Assembly: GCA_003155465.1 (NCBI GenBank)
Contig: PMCR01000283.1
Location: forward strand, 3,233 to 11,596
Reading direction: 5' to 3'
Source: Myxococcales bacterium
Lineage (GTDB): Bacteria; Myxococcota; Polyangia; Fen-1088
DNA length: 8,364 bases
Each line of letters begins with the position of its first letter. The stretch's first letter is position 1. The notes beneath the pieces were generated by a model. That model had not been told where the DNA came from. It worked only from the letters and a program-made list of their open reading frames with translations, and searched no databases. This document shows positions 1 through 6,100 of this stretch, piece after piece. A program made the translations under genes and the position numbers.

Positions 1-585
1 ACCGACTACGCCGCGGTCAAGCTCTTCTGGCGCGACATGACCCCTTCGGACATTCCCGTGGGCGGCACCGCCATCGGCCGCGCACTGCGCGCGGGGCTGG
101 ACATGTTGAAGCGCCTGCGCGCCAACGGCGGCGAGACGCGCGGACAAGTGATCTTGCTGCTCACCGACGGAGAGGACACGGAAAGCGAGCCGATGGAGGT
201 GGCCGACGAAGCGGTCAAATTGGGGGTCAAGGTCTTTGCCGTGGGTATCGGCTCGCGCTCGGGCGAACTGGTGCCGGAAGTGAATGAAGAGGGCCAGCCC
301 CAGGGCTACGTCAAGGATCGTGACGGCAAGTACGTCACCTCGCGGCTGAGCGAGGATCTGCTGTCCAAGCTCGCGGCGCGAACCGGTGGCGAGTACCTGC
401 GCGCCGATGCCCGCCACTTCGGCGTGGAAGCGATCGAGGCGGCGCTGGCCGGGCTCAAGCGCACCGAAAGCGAGGCCCGCCTGGTCAAGCGCTACGACGA
501 GGTGTGCGAGTATCTGCTTCTGCCCGCGTTCTTGATTCTGGTCGGCGAGGCGTGCCTGAACGAACGCCGCAGGAGGAAGGCATGA
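1..585 (+). CDS. batB: BatB-like VWA-domain membrane protein (5' end outside window)
   Basis: This is the last 194 residues of a von Willebrand factor A protein; the frame is open from base 1, so the start and the first MIDAS motif (DxSxS) lie upstream. Visible MIDAS elements are the Thr of GGTAIGRAL (about residue 23) and the Asp of LLTDGEDTE (about residue 56). The VWA core is followed by the GELVP...GYVKDRDGKYVTSRL segment and a TGGEY(L)RA block typical of BatA/BatB proteins. A C-terminal membrane segment (YLLLPAFLILVGEACL, about residues 171-186) ends in a basic tail, ERRRRKA. VWA Bat proteins normally sit in the inner membrane with the VWA domain facing the periplasm. The stop codon overlaps the next gene's ATG (ATGA). 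BatB rather than BatA is chosen because the TPR gene batC follows directly. The family is sure; the A-versus-B choice rests on gene order. Confidence 0.85.
   Translation, partial: TDYAAVKLFWRDMTPSDIPVGGTAIGRALRAGLDMLKRLRANGGETRGQVILLLTDGEDTESEPMEVADEAVKLGVKVFAVGIGSRSGELVPEVNEEGQPQGYVKDRDGKYVTSRLSEDLLSKLAARTGGEYLRADARHFGVEAIEAALAGLKRTESEARLVKRYDEVCEYLLLPAFLILVGEACLNERRRRKA
571..576 (+). promoter_or_regulatory. Shine-Dalgarno of batC
   Basis: AGGAGG lies 5 nt before the ATG at 582, inside the last codons of batB. This fixes the batC start at 582 rather than the in-frame upstream start at 504, and the ATGA overlap implies translational coupling to batB. Confidence 0.8.
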
Positions 586-1415
586 AGGCGAAGTTGCCAA
601 CCCCGGGTCGGCCGGCCACCGCCGAACATCTTCTTGGAATGGTCGTCGCGATCCTGCCCTTGGTCGCTGCGTGGAATCCGCTGGAACGTCCCAACCGCGC
701 GGTCACCGACGGAAACGCCAGCCTGCAGAAGGGCAAGGCGGAGGAAGCACTGGCCCACTACGACCAGGCGGCGGCGTCCCTGCCGGGGGACCCGGCTGTA
801 CACTTCGACCGGGGCTCGGCTCTGCTTGCGCTGTCTCGCTACGACGAGGCCATTGCTGAGCTGTTGCGGGCTACCGAAACCAAGTCTCCGTCGCTGAAGG
901 CGGCGGCCTTCTACAACCTGGGCAACGGCTATTTTCAGGCCGAACGCTACGCGGACGCCATCGCTGCCTACCGACGCTCGCTGGGCCTGGCACCCGGCGA
1001 CCTGCGCGCCAAGTGGAATCTTGAGCTGGCCCTGCAGAAAAAACAGGACGAAGACAAGAAGAAGCAGGAGCAGCCGGACAAGGACAAGAAGAAGCAAGAC
1101 GACCAGAAGAAACAAGACGATCAGAAGAAGCAGGACAAGGACAAGAAGCAGGACGAGAAGCGAGACGAGAAGAAGCAGGAACCAGATGCAGGCGCGCCCA
1201 AGCAAGAGCCGCCCAAACCGCCCCAAGGCCAGGACGCAGGAGCCGAGCCGCCGCCGCAGGAAGAACCGGCTGCCCAGCCCAAGGATGACAAAGCGCCCGA
1301 AATGAGCGAGATCGATGCAGTGTTGGACAGCCTGGAGCGAAGCCCCAAAGATCTGGAAAAGATGCGCGCCCGTCTGCGCGCCGTGCGCCGCGCGCCACCA
1401 GCCAAGGATTGGTAG
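582..1415 (+). CDS. batC: BatC-like TPR protein with Lys/Gln/Asp-rich linker
   Basis: The product is 277 residues. An N-terminal hydrophobic segment (EHLLGMVVAILPLVAAW, about residues 16-32) is a signal anchor or uncleaved signal. Residues about 40-150 form TPR repeats with the usual spacing of small and aromatic residues (GNASLQKGKAEEALAHYDQA, then AAFYNLGNGYFQAERYADAI and following). Residues about 151-203 are almost entirely K, Q, D and E, followed by a Pro/Gln/Ala-rich stretch to about 245. A short predicted helical tail (MSEIDAVLDSLERSPKDLEK) ends in PAKDW; an ending of this kind occurs in BatC-type proteins as far as I recall. TPRs bind partner proteins, so a scaffold role with BatB is likely. 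It overlaps batB by 4 nt. Downstream, the tight spacing of the operon is broken by a dispersed repeat. The family call is firm from TPRs plus context. Confidence 0.85.
   Translation: MKAKLPTPGRPATAEHLLGMVVAILPLVAAWNPLERPNRAVTDGNASLQKGKAEEALAHYDQAAASLPGDPAVHFDRGSALLALSRYDEAIAELLRATETKSPSLKAAAFYNLGNGYFQAERYADAIAAYRRSLGLAPGDLRAKWNLELALQKKQDEDKKKQEQPDKDKKKQDDQKKQDDQKKQDKDKKQDEKRDEKKQEPDAGAPKQEPPKPPQGQDAGAEPPPQEEPAAQPKDDKAPEMSEIDAVLDSLERSPKDLEKMRARLRAVRRAPPAKDW
1035..1185 (+). repeat. Purine-rich low-complexity tract coding K/Q/D linker of BatC
   Basis: About 150 bp are built from AAG, AAA, CAG, CAA, GAC and GAG codons, with a recurring AAGAAGCA(A/G)GAC unit. The coding strand is strongly purine-biased, unlike the rest of the window. 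It encodes a charged linker between the TPR domain and the C-terminal tail. Such imperfect repeats can change length by slippage. Confidence 0.75.
1404..1408 (+). promoter_or_regulatory. Shine-Dalgarno placed for an ATG at 1418 (batD)
   Basis: AAGGA ends 9 nt before an ATG at 1418, which follows the batC stop as TAGcgATG. This is the best-supported ribosome entry for batD, although the repeat begins only 15 nt after that ATG. No comparable site precedes the alternative ATG at 1769, where the only candidate (GGA) is 3 nt away. Confidence 0.55.
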
Positions 1416-1417
1416 CG

Positions 1418-3658
1418 ATGCGGATTCCAGATGACCGGTCGCAATTCGAGGACGGGCACTTGGTTCTCCCCTCTCCTTCCGGGAGAGGGAAAAATGGTGA
1501 TGCCTTTCTTGGGCCAGACGCTGAAGCGACGCAGGTGTTGGGCCACGAGTCTGCGGCATGGGTTCACGTCCCATGCGGTGCCCTCACCTTCTCCCTCTCC
1601 CGGAGGGAAAGGGAGAAGTATGCGAACCGAGTCTCCTTTGAGCTTGCGGCGCGACCGCCGTTGCGCACCGCTGCGGCGAAACCGGGGCGCAAAGGCCGTG
1701 CGATTCAGACCCATTCCAGAAACCCCAGTCCGCACATCGCGATCAGGCGTTTAGCGATCGCCGGACTGATGATCGCCATGGTCGCGGACAAGGCCGGTGC
1801 GGCCGAGCCGAGCTTCGTCGCGCGCGTGGACCGCACCCAGGTCGGGGTGGGCGAGTCGTTCACCCTGGAGATCACCCTGTCGGTCGAGGGGGGCCGGGTT
1901 GACGGCTATCGCCCGCCGGATGTGCGCGGCATGCGCACCCTGGCCGAACGACCGAGCCAGTCCACCCAGATGCAGATGGGTGGCGGCGGCACCTTCGTGC
2001 GCCAGGTGTACGGCTGGCGCTATGAGGTATTGGCGCCCGACCGAGGCACCTTCACCGTCGGTCCGGCACGTGTGCGTGTGGACGGTCAGGAGCTTCGCAC
2101 GGAGAAGATCGCCATTGCCGTGGTTGATTCCGGTGGGGCCGCGCCGGCCCGACGTTCCGGCCGCGGGTTTCCGCACGGCATTCCCAATCCCGGCCTGCCC
2201 TTCCCCGGCCTGGGCGTGGGCGACGATGCCCCGCCCGCCGAAACCCAGTCGGGGCGTGGCCGGCGCAACTTCCTCCGTGTCCAATCCAACAAGACCAAGG
2301 CCTACGTCGGCGACGAGATCGCGGTGGAGTGGCTCCTGTACCTGACCGAGCGGCAGGACAAGTACGGCACCACCGCCGAGCCGCGTACCGACGGGTTCTG
2401 GGTCGAGGACCGGACCCCAGCCAACCCCCACGCCGGGCTTTCGCTGACCGAACAGGCCTACGAAGGACGCACCTATCTGGTCGCCCCGCTGATGAAGAAG
2501 GCGCTCTTTCCGCTTCATCCCGGGCGCCTGACCATCAGCCCGCTCGAATCCGAAATCTCCCGGGTCGACTTCTTCGGCGCGACCCTGCGCACTGAGCGCC
2601 TGAAGACCGAACCCTTGACCATCGAAGTCCTGCCGCTGCCCACCGCGGGCCAGCCGCCCAGGTTCGATGCCTCGGCGGTGGGCCATTTCACTTTGCGCGC
2701 CGAGGTCGATCGTGATCGGGTCAACGTGGGCGAGGCGGTCACGCTGAAGCTGGCGGTGAGCGGCCAAGGCAATCTGCGCAAGCTGGCCGCGCCGGCGCTG
2801 CCGCCTCTTAGCGGCTGGAAGACCTACGAGCCCAAGGTGTCGGTGACGCTTGACCCCGGTGAACGGGTGGCGGGGACCAAGGTAGTTGAGTATTTGCTTT
2901 TGCCCGAGCGGGCGGGCGTGACCACCATTCCGCCTTTCACCTTGGCCTTCTTCGATCCCGAACGCGGCACCTACGGCAGCGAGAAGAGCAATCCGCTGCG
3001 CATCGAAGTAAGCGCGGATGGTTCGCAGCCGGCCGGGGCGCATCCAGCTAGCGCTGCGACCGGAACCGTCGCTTCGGCTTCGGCCGCGCCCGGGGGTGAG
3101 AATGTTCTCGCGCTGGACATCCGACCTCTGCGCAACCGCCCCACCCTGCGCCGCGATCTGGGCGTGAGTTTCTACCAGTCGCACGGTCTTCCAGCCGTGG
3201 TCGTCTTGCCACCTCTGGCGCTGGCTCTGACCGCTTTCATCGCGTTCGCGCGCGAGCGTCTGAGCAAGGAAACCGAGGGCACGCGGCGGCGCAAGCTGCG
3301 CCGGCTGGCGCGGCGACGTCTGCGTACGGCCGAGCTTCATCTCAGAGAAGGTCGACTGGCGCAGGCCTTCGGCGAGATCGAACGCGTGCTGCGTGAGTTC
3401 CTGACCGGAAAGCTGGGCACCCAGATCGCGGGCCTGTCGTGGGACGAACTGCGCTCCACCCTGGCGCAGGCGGGATTGGCGCCGGGGTTGGTGGATGCCA
3501 CGCTTGCCGCACTTGAGGATTGCGACCGCGTCCGCTTTTCCCCGGGCAGCGTGTCGGTGGAGGAAGTGCGCGCGGCCCGGGATCGAGCCAGCGAGATCAT
3601 CCTGCAGATCGAAAAGGCTCCTTTGCGGCCGGTCTCGCTGCCGGAGGTGCGGTCGTGA
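1418..3658 (+). CDS. batD: BatD-like envelope protein with repeat-encoded N-terminal extension
   Basis: As drawn the product is 746 residues; the conserved protein begins near residue 109. Residues about 6-108 are encoded by the dispersed repeat. A signal-peptide-like segment follows (RRLAIAGLMIAMV then AGAA|EP, about 110-129), then a long beta-rich BatD region (SFVARVDRTQVGVGESFTLE, YVGDEIAVEWLLYL, VNVGEAVTLKLAVSGQGNL). Within it is a Gly/Pro-rich linker near 240-280. A membrane helix (PAVVVLPPLALALTAFIAF, about 592-610) leads to a cytoplasmic basic, helical tail. BatD is the large, mostly periplasmic part of the Bat system. ATG 1418 is chosen for its Shine-Dalgarno and its TAGcgATG position after batC. 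The alternative ATG 1769 gives 629 residues but has a poor ribosome site and truncates the signal peptide. Family certain, start uncertain. The last codons overlap batE (GTGA). Confidence 0.85.
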   Translation: MRIPDDRSQFEDGHLVLPSPSGRGKNGDAFLGPDAEATQVLGHESAAWVHVPCGALTFSLSRREREKYANRVSFELAARPPLRTAAAKPGRKGRAIQTHSRNPSPHIAIRRLAIAGLMIAMVADKAGAAEPSFVARVDRTQVGVGESFTLEITLSVEGGRVDGYRPPDVRGMRTLAERPSQSTQMQMGGGGTFVRQVYGWRYEVLAPDRGTFTVGPARVRVDGQELRTEKIAIAVVDSGGAAPARRSGRGFPHGIPNPGLPFPGLGVGDDAPPAETQSGRGRRNFLRVQSNKTKAYVGDEIAVEWLLYLTERQDKYGTTAEPRTDGFWVEDRTPANPHAGLSLTEQAYEGRTYLVAPLMKKALFPLHPGRLTISPLESEISRVDFFGATLRTERLKTEPLTIEVLPLPTAGQPPRFDASAVGHFTLRAEVDRDRVNVGEAVTLKLAVSGQGNLRKLAAPALPPLSGWKTYEPKVSVTLDPGERVAGTKVVEYLLLPERAGVTTIPPFTLAFFDPERGTYGSEKSNPLRIEVSADGSQPAGAHPASAATGTVASASAAPGGENVLALDIRPLRNRPTLRRDLGVSFYQSHGLPAVVVLPPLALALTAFIAFARERLSKETEGTRRRKLRRLARRRLRTAELHLREGRLAQAFGEIERVLREFLTGKLGTQIAGLSWDELRSTLAQAGLAPGLVDATLAALEDCDRVRFSPGSVSVEEVRAARDRASEIILQIEKAPLRPVSLPEVRS
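1469..1489 (+). repeat. Left hairpin of repeat copy 1
   Basis: CCCTCTCC (1469-1476) pairs perfectly with GGAGAGGG (1482-1489) across a 5-nt loop. The matching hairpin of copy 2 differs by a paired change (C1470-G1488 is A4474-T4492 there), so pairing is kept. Confidence 0.75.
1588..1618 (+). repeat. Right hairpin of repeat copy 1
   Basis: CTTCTCCC (1588-1595) pairs with GGGAGAAG (1611-1618). An alternative inner pairing of CCTCTCCC with GGGAAAGG has one mismatch; the same inner pairing is perfect in copy 2. It is the inverted counterpart of the left hairpin. Confidence 0.65.
3643..3647 (+). promoter_or_regulatory. Shine-Dalgarno of batE
   Basis: GGAGG lies 7 nt before GTG 3655, within the end of batD. 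It selects the GTG start that overlaps the batD stop as GTGA. Confidence 0.75.
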
Positions 3659-4434
3659 AAGCGGGCGTCCGGCTCCCGGCAACCCTCCTGTTCGCCTTTG
3701 CCGTCCTGCTGGCGCTTTTTGCGCGGCAAGCGCGTGCCGACCTGCTCGACGAAGCGTGGAAGCGAGGCAACGATGCCTATTTTCGCGGTGACTTCGCGGG
3801 CGCCATAGCCGCGTATGAGCAACTGGACCGACAGAACGTGGCGTCTGGCGATCTCTACTACAACATGGGCGTCGCCCACTTCCGCCAGGGCAGCCTGGGT
3901 CGCGCCATCTGGGCGTTCGAACGCGCCCTGGGCGTGGACCCGGACGACGAAGACGCGCGCTTCAACCTGGCCCAGGCGCGCAAACTGGCCGAACGCCGCG
4001 TGCTCGACAAGATCGAAAGCGCGGAGCGCGAGCCTCTGTGGATTCGCGTTGCGACGTTCTTCACCGCATCAACCGAGACCTGGCTCTTCGTCGGGCTGTA
4101 CCTCGGGTGTTTTGTTCTCTTGTTCCTGCGCCGGCGCGCGGCCGACGACTCGCGCGCCGCCCTGACCGCGGGCGCCGCCATCTTGGGCACGGGCGCGCTG
4201 CTGGCGGGAATCCTGCTGCTCGGGCGCATGAACCTGGACCGCATTCCCTTTGGCATCGTCCTGCCCGACGTGGTGGCGGTCAAAGAAGGCGCGGACGCCG
4301 CGTACCGCACCAGTTTCGAAGTGCACGCCGGCCTGCGCGTGCGCTTGCTGGATCGCGATCAGGACTGGGTGCGTGTCCGTCTGGCCAATGGACTCGAAGG
4401 CTGGCTGCGTGCGGAAGACGTGGGTCGACTCTAA
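3655..4434 (+). CDS. batE: BatE-like TPR and SH3-domain membrane protein
   Basis: The product is 259 residues, starting at a GTG that overlaps the batD stop. A signal peptide (LPATLLFAFAVLLALFARQARA, split here as a hydrophobic core ending ARA, about residues 8-27) is followed by TPR repeats at about 28-115 (AWKRGNDAYFRGDFAGAIAA, LYYNMGVAHFRQGSLGRAIW, ALGVDPDDEDARFNLAQARK). Two membrane helices follow: WLFVGLYLGCFVLLFL (about 143-158) and a Gly/Ala/Leu-rich helix (about 168-189). The C-terminal segment (about 206-259) is a bacterial SH3-like fold: VVAVKEGADAAYRTSFEVHA, LRVRLLDRDQDWVRVRLANG, GWLRAEDV. This TPR-TM-TM-SH3 architecture is standard for BatE. It acts in the inner membrane, with TPRs contacting partners and SH3 possibly contacting cell wall or protein. 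It closes the bat operon; repeat copy 2 starts 3 nt after its stop. Confidence 0.88.
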   Translation: MKAGVRLPATLLFAFAVLLALFARQARADLLDEAWKRGNDAYFRGDFAGAIAAYEQLDRQNVASGDLYYNMGVAHFRQGSLGRAIWAFERALGVDPDDEDARFNLAQARKLAERRVLDKIESAEREPLWIRVATFFTASTETWLFVGLYLGCFVLLFLRRRAADDSRAALTAGAAILGTGALLAGILLLGRMNLDRIPFGIVLPDVVAVKEGADAAYRTSFEVHAGLRVRLLDRDQDWVRVRLANGLEGWLRAEDVGRL

Positions 4435-4471
4435 GCGACCGGTCATGATTCGAGGACAAGCACTTTGTTCT

Positions 4472-4494
4472 CCACTCTCCCGCCGGGAGAGTGG
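4472..4494 (+). repeat. Left hairpin of repeat copy 2
   Basis: CCACTCTCCC (4472-4481) and GGGAGAGTGG (4485-4494) form a perfect 10-bp stem with a 3-nt loop. No T-run follows, so it is not a typical intrinsic terminator, but it could still act as an attenuator or 3'-end stabiliser for the batE message. Confidence 0.75.
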
Positions 4495-4604
4495 CCGGGG
4501 GGTGAGGGTGATGCTTTCTCTAGGCCAGACGCTGAAGCGACGCCGGTGTTGTGCCACAAATCCGAGGCATGGGTTCATGTCCGATACAGCAGCCTCACCC
4601 CAGC

Positions 4605-4623
4605 CCTCTCCCGGAGGGAGAGG
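4605..4623 (+). repeat. Right hairpin of repeat copy 2
   Basis: CCTCTCCC (4605-4612) and GGGAGAGG (4616-4623) form a perfect 8-bp stem with a GGA loop. Its flank CCTCACCCC is the reverse complement of the GGGGTGAGG tail of the left hairpin, so the two hairpins are inverted copies of one unit. Confidence 0.75.
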
Positions 4624-4776
4624 CAGGAGTATGCGAGCCGAATCTCCTGTGAGCTGGCGGCGCGACCGTCGTTCTGCGTTGCCGCGCGAAAATTCGGGCG
4701 CAAGGGCCGTGCGATTCGGGCTCATCCCGGATGCCCCAGTCCCCACATTACGATGAGTCATTTGGCGGGCGCTCGC

Positions 4777-5952
4777 ATGGAATGGCATTTTTCCCGACGG
4801 CTGGCATGGGCTGCGACCGAGAACGCCCTGGCCCGCGCTGAGGCCGCCGCACGCGCCTCGGGCCGGCCGCTTCTGGATCTCACCGTCAGCAACCCCACGC
4901 AAGTGGGTCTGCCCTACCCCGACGACGATATCGGCCGGGCCTTTGCCAATGCCACGACCAGTCCCTATCAGCCCACGCCCTTCGGTTTGCCCGGTGCACG
5001 CGCGGCCGTGGTGGGAGACTATGCTCGGCGTGGTGTCGAGGTGGATGTCAGCCAGGTGGTTCTCACCGCCAGCTCAAGCGAATCGTACGCGCTGCTGTTC
5101 AAGCTGCTCGGCGATCCGGGCCAAAGCGTGCTCTGCCCTGAGCCGAGCTATCCCCTTTTCGAGTACCTGGCCCGACTGGAGAACTTGACCCCGCGACCCT
5201 ATCGGCTGCGCTTCGACGGGGGTTGGCACATCGACTTTCCCAGCCTGGATCTCGCCGACGCGGCCGCCATCATCCTGGTCAGTCCCAACAACCCCACCTG
5301 TTCATTTGTATCCAGTGACGATTTCGATCGTCTCGCCGGGTTGGCAGCCGAGCACGGGCGAGCGCTCATCGTGGACGAAGTTTTTGCCGACTTCCCGATT
5401 TCGCCAGCGGCCGGCGCGGTCACTGCGGTGGCGGGCCGGACCTCGCCGGCGCTGGTGTTTTCGCTGGGCGGGCTGTCCAAGTCGTGCGGGTTGCCCCACC
5501 TGAAACTGGGCTGGCTAGCGGCCACCGGTCCAACCGCACTGGTCAATGATGCACTCGCACGCCTGGAGTTGATTGCGGACACGTATCTGTCAGTGGGAAC
5601 GCCGGTGCAATTGGCCCTGCCCGGGCTGTTGCAGGCTGGGGCTGCTATTCGCCGCCAAATCATCGAGCGCGTGCAGCACAACCGGCGCGCTTTGGCCCAG
5701 GCCCTGGGCACGCATTCGCCGTGCTCGCTGCTGCCTGCCGAGGCTGGCTGGTGCGCCATCCTGCGCGTTCCGGAAATCATGAGCGACGAGGCCTGGGCAA
5801 GCGCCCTGCTGGAGCAAGACAGCGTCCTGGTTCAGCCGGGCTACTTCTTCGATCTGGCCATGGGTGCCACCCTGGTACTCAGCCTCATCGTGCAAGAGCA
5901 TGTCTTCGCCGAGGGCGTGGCGCGCCTCTTGGCGCGCGTGGCGGCGATGTAG
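4777..5952 (+). CDS. PLP-dependent class I/II aminotransferase
   Basis: The product is 391 residues, the usual length of fold-type I aminotransferases. Motifs in order: an N-terminal substrate segment LDLTVSNPTQVGLPYP; SSSESYALL (cofactor phosphate region); SPNNPT (169-174, with the PLP-contacting Asn); DEVF (200-203, Asp to the pyridine nitrogen); and GGLSKSCGLPHLKLGW with the Schiff-base Lys at 235. The usual Arg before GW is Lys 243. The usual C-terminal carboxylate-binding Arg (xRxS) is replaced by LVLSL (Val 367). It should transfer amino groups in the cytoplasm, but the substrate cannot be told. The ATG at 4777 is chosen for GGCGGG about 7 nt upstream and because an alternative ATG at 4753 lies at the edge of the repeat; the open frame continues back to 4465 only through repeat sequence. 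It is not obviously linked to the bat genes. Confidence 0.87.
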   Translation: MEWHFSRRLAWAATENALARAEAAARASGRPLLDLTVSNPTQVGLPYPDDDIGRAFANATTSPYQPTPFGLPGARAAVVGDYARRGVEVDVSQVVLTASSSESYALLFKLLGDPGQSVLCPEPSYPLFEYLARLENLTPRPYRLRFDGGWHIDFPSLDLADAAAIILVSPNNPTCSFVSSDDFDRLAGLAAEHGRALIVDEVFADFPISPAAGAVTAVAGRTSPALVFSLGGLSKSCGLPHLKLGWLAATGPTALVNDALARLELIADTYLSVGTPVQLALPGLLQAGAAIRRQIIERVQHNRRALAQALGTHSPCSLLPAEAGWCAILRVPEIMSDEAWASALLEQDSVLVQPGYFFDLAMGATLVLSLIVQEHVFAEGVARLLARVAAM

Positions 5953-6039
5953 GGTGTTCATCCGGCCCCGACCACGACTACGATCACCCTTCATTGGCTG
6001 GCCGGACGAGCTACTTCGCCTTGGGCTACCGCCTTCCGT

Positions 6040-6067
6040 CAGGCGCCCCGCGGCGTCGCTGCGCCTG
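6040..6067 (+). other. Hairpin downstream of the aminotransferase
   Basis: CAGGCGC (6040-6046) and GCGCCTG (6061-6067) pair around a 14-nt loop that itself contains CCGCGG. It lies 88 nt after the stop and has no T-run, so a terminator role is only possible, not shown. Confidence 0.3.
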
Positions 6068-6100
6068 CCACGGGATTGGGGGACTGGGCCCGGCGTGCCA

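Larger units (their letters stand above)
1433..1743 (+). repeat. Dispersed repeat, copy 1 (REPIN-like, inside batC-batD junction)
   Basis: It aligns to 4437-4754 in the same orientation, about 80% identical by hand count, with a single net 7-nt length difference. The left edge is GACCGGTC in both copies and the right edge is at ...CCCAGTCCnCACAT..CGAT. It contains a left hairpin (1469-1476 with 1482-1489) and a right C-rich/G-rich palindrome near 1588-1618 in opposite orientation, about 100 nt apart. A conserved 3' part of about 130 bp follows. On the minus strand it reads as ILLPFPPGEGEGEG, a peptide signature often seen when intergenic repeats of this kind are mistaken for genes. No transposase is encoded. 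It lies in frame within the drawn batD, so it may be translated. Confidence 0.85.
4437..4754 (+). repeat. Dispersed repeat, copy 2 (REPIN-like, between batE and aminotransferase)
   Basis: This is the second copy of the element at 1433-1743, in the same orientation. It starts 3 nt after the batE stop (TAAgcGACCGGTC). It has the fuller left unit: a 10-bp hairpin followed by a GGCCGGGGGGTGAGGG tail. The right unit is the inverted version (CCTCACCCCAGCCCTCTCCC). The two hairpins are about 110 nt apart, as in a REP doublet. The last 130 bp match copy 1 without indels. The minus-strand reading again gives LLPLPPGEGWGE. It fills the whole 342-bp gap between batE and the aminotransferase start, and no independent gene is supported within it. 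Confidence 0.88.

Noticed and set aside
1121..1735. Minus-strand frame through repeat copy 1 with an LLPFPPGEGEGEG peptide, matched by one in copy 2 (4069-4902)
   Set aside because: The shared peptide comes from the repeat itself; such PPGEG translations are typical false genes on intergenic repeats, and the frames run into antisense of batC and batE.
1751..3682. A 643-codon open frame on the minus strand opposite batD
   Set aside because: It mirrors batD codon by codon, is rich in Arg/Gln/Gly as expected of antisense frames in GC-rich DNA, and shows no recognisable domain.
4472..4494. Intrinsic terminator after batE
   Set aside because: The stem is strong but no T-run follows, and the same hairpin occurs as part of the dispersed repeat in copy 1 inside the operon.
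1433..4754. Composite transposon with the two repeats as ends
   Set aside because: The intervening genes are ordinary bat operon members in canonical order, and the repeats encode no transposase.
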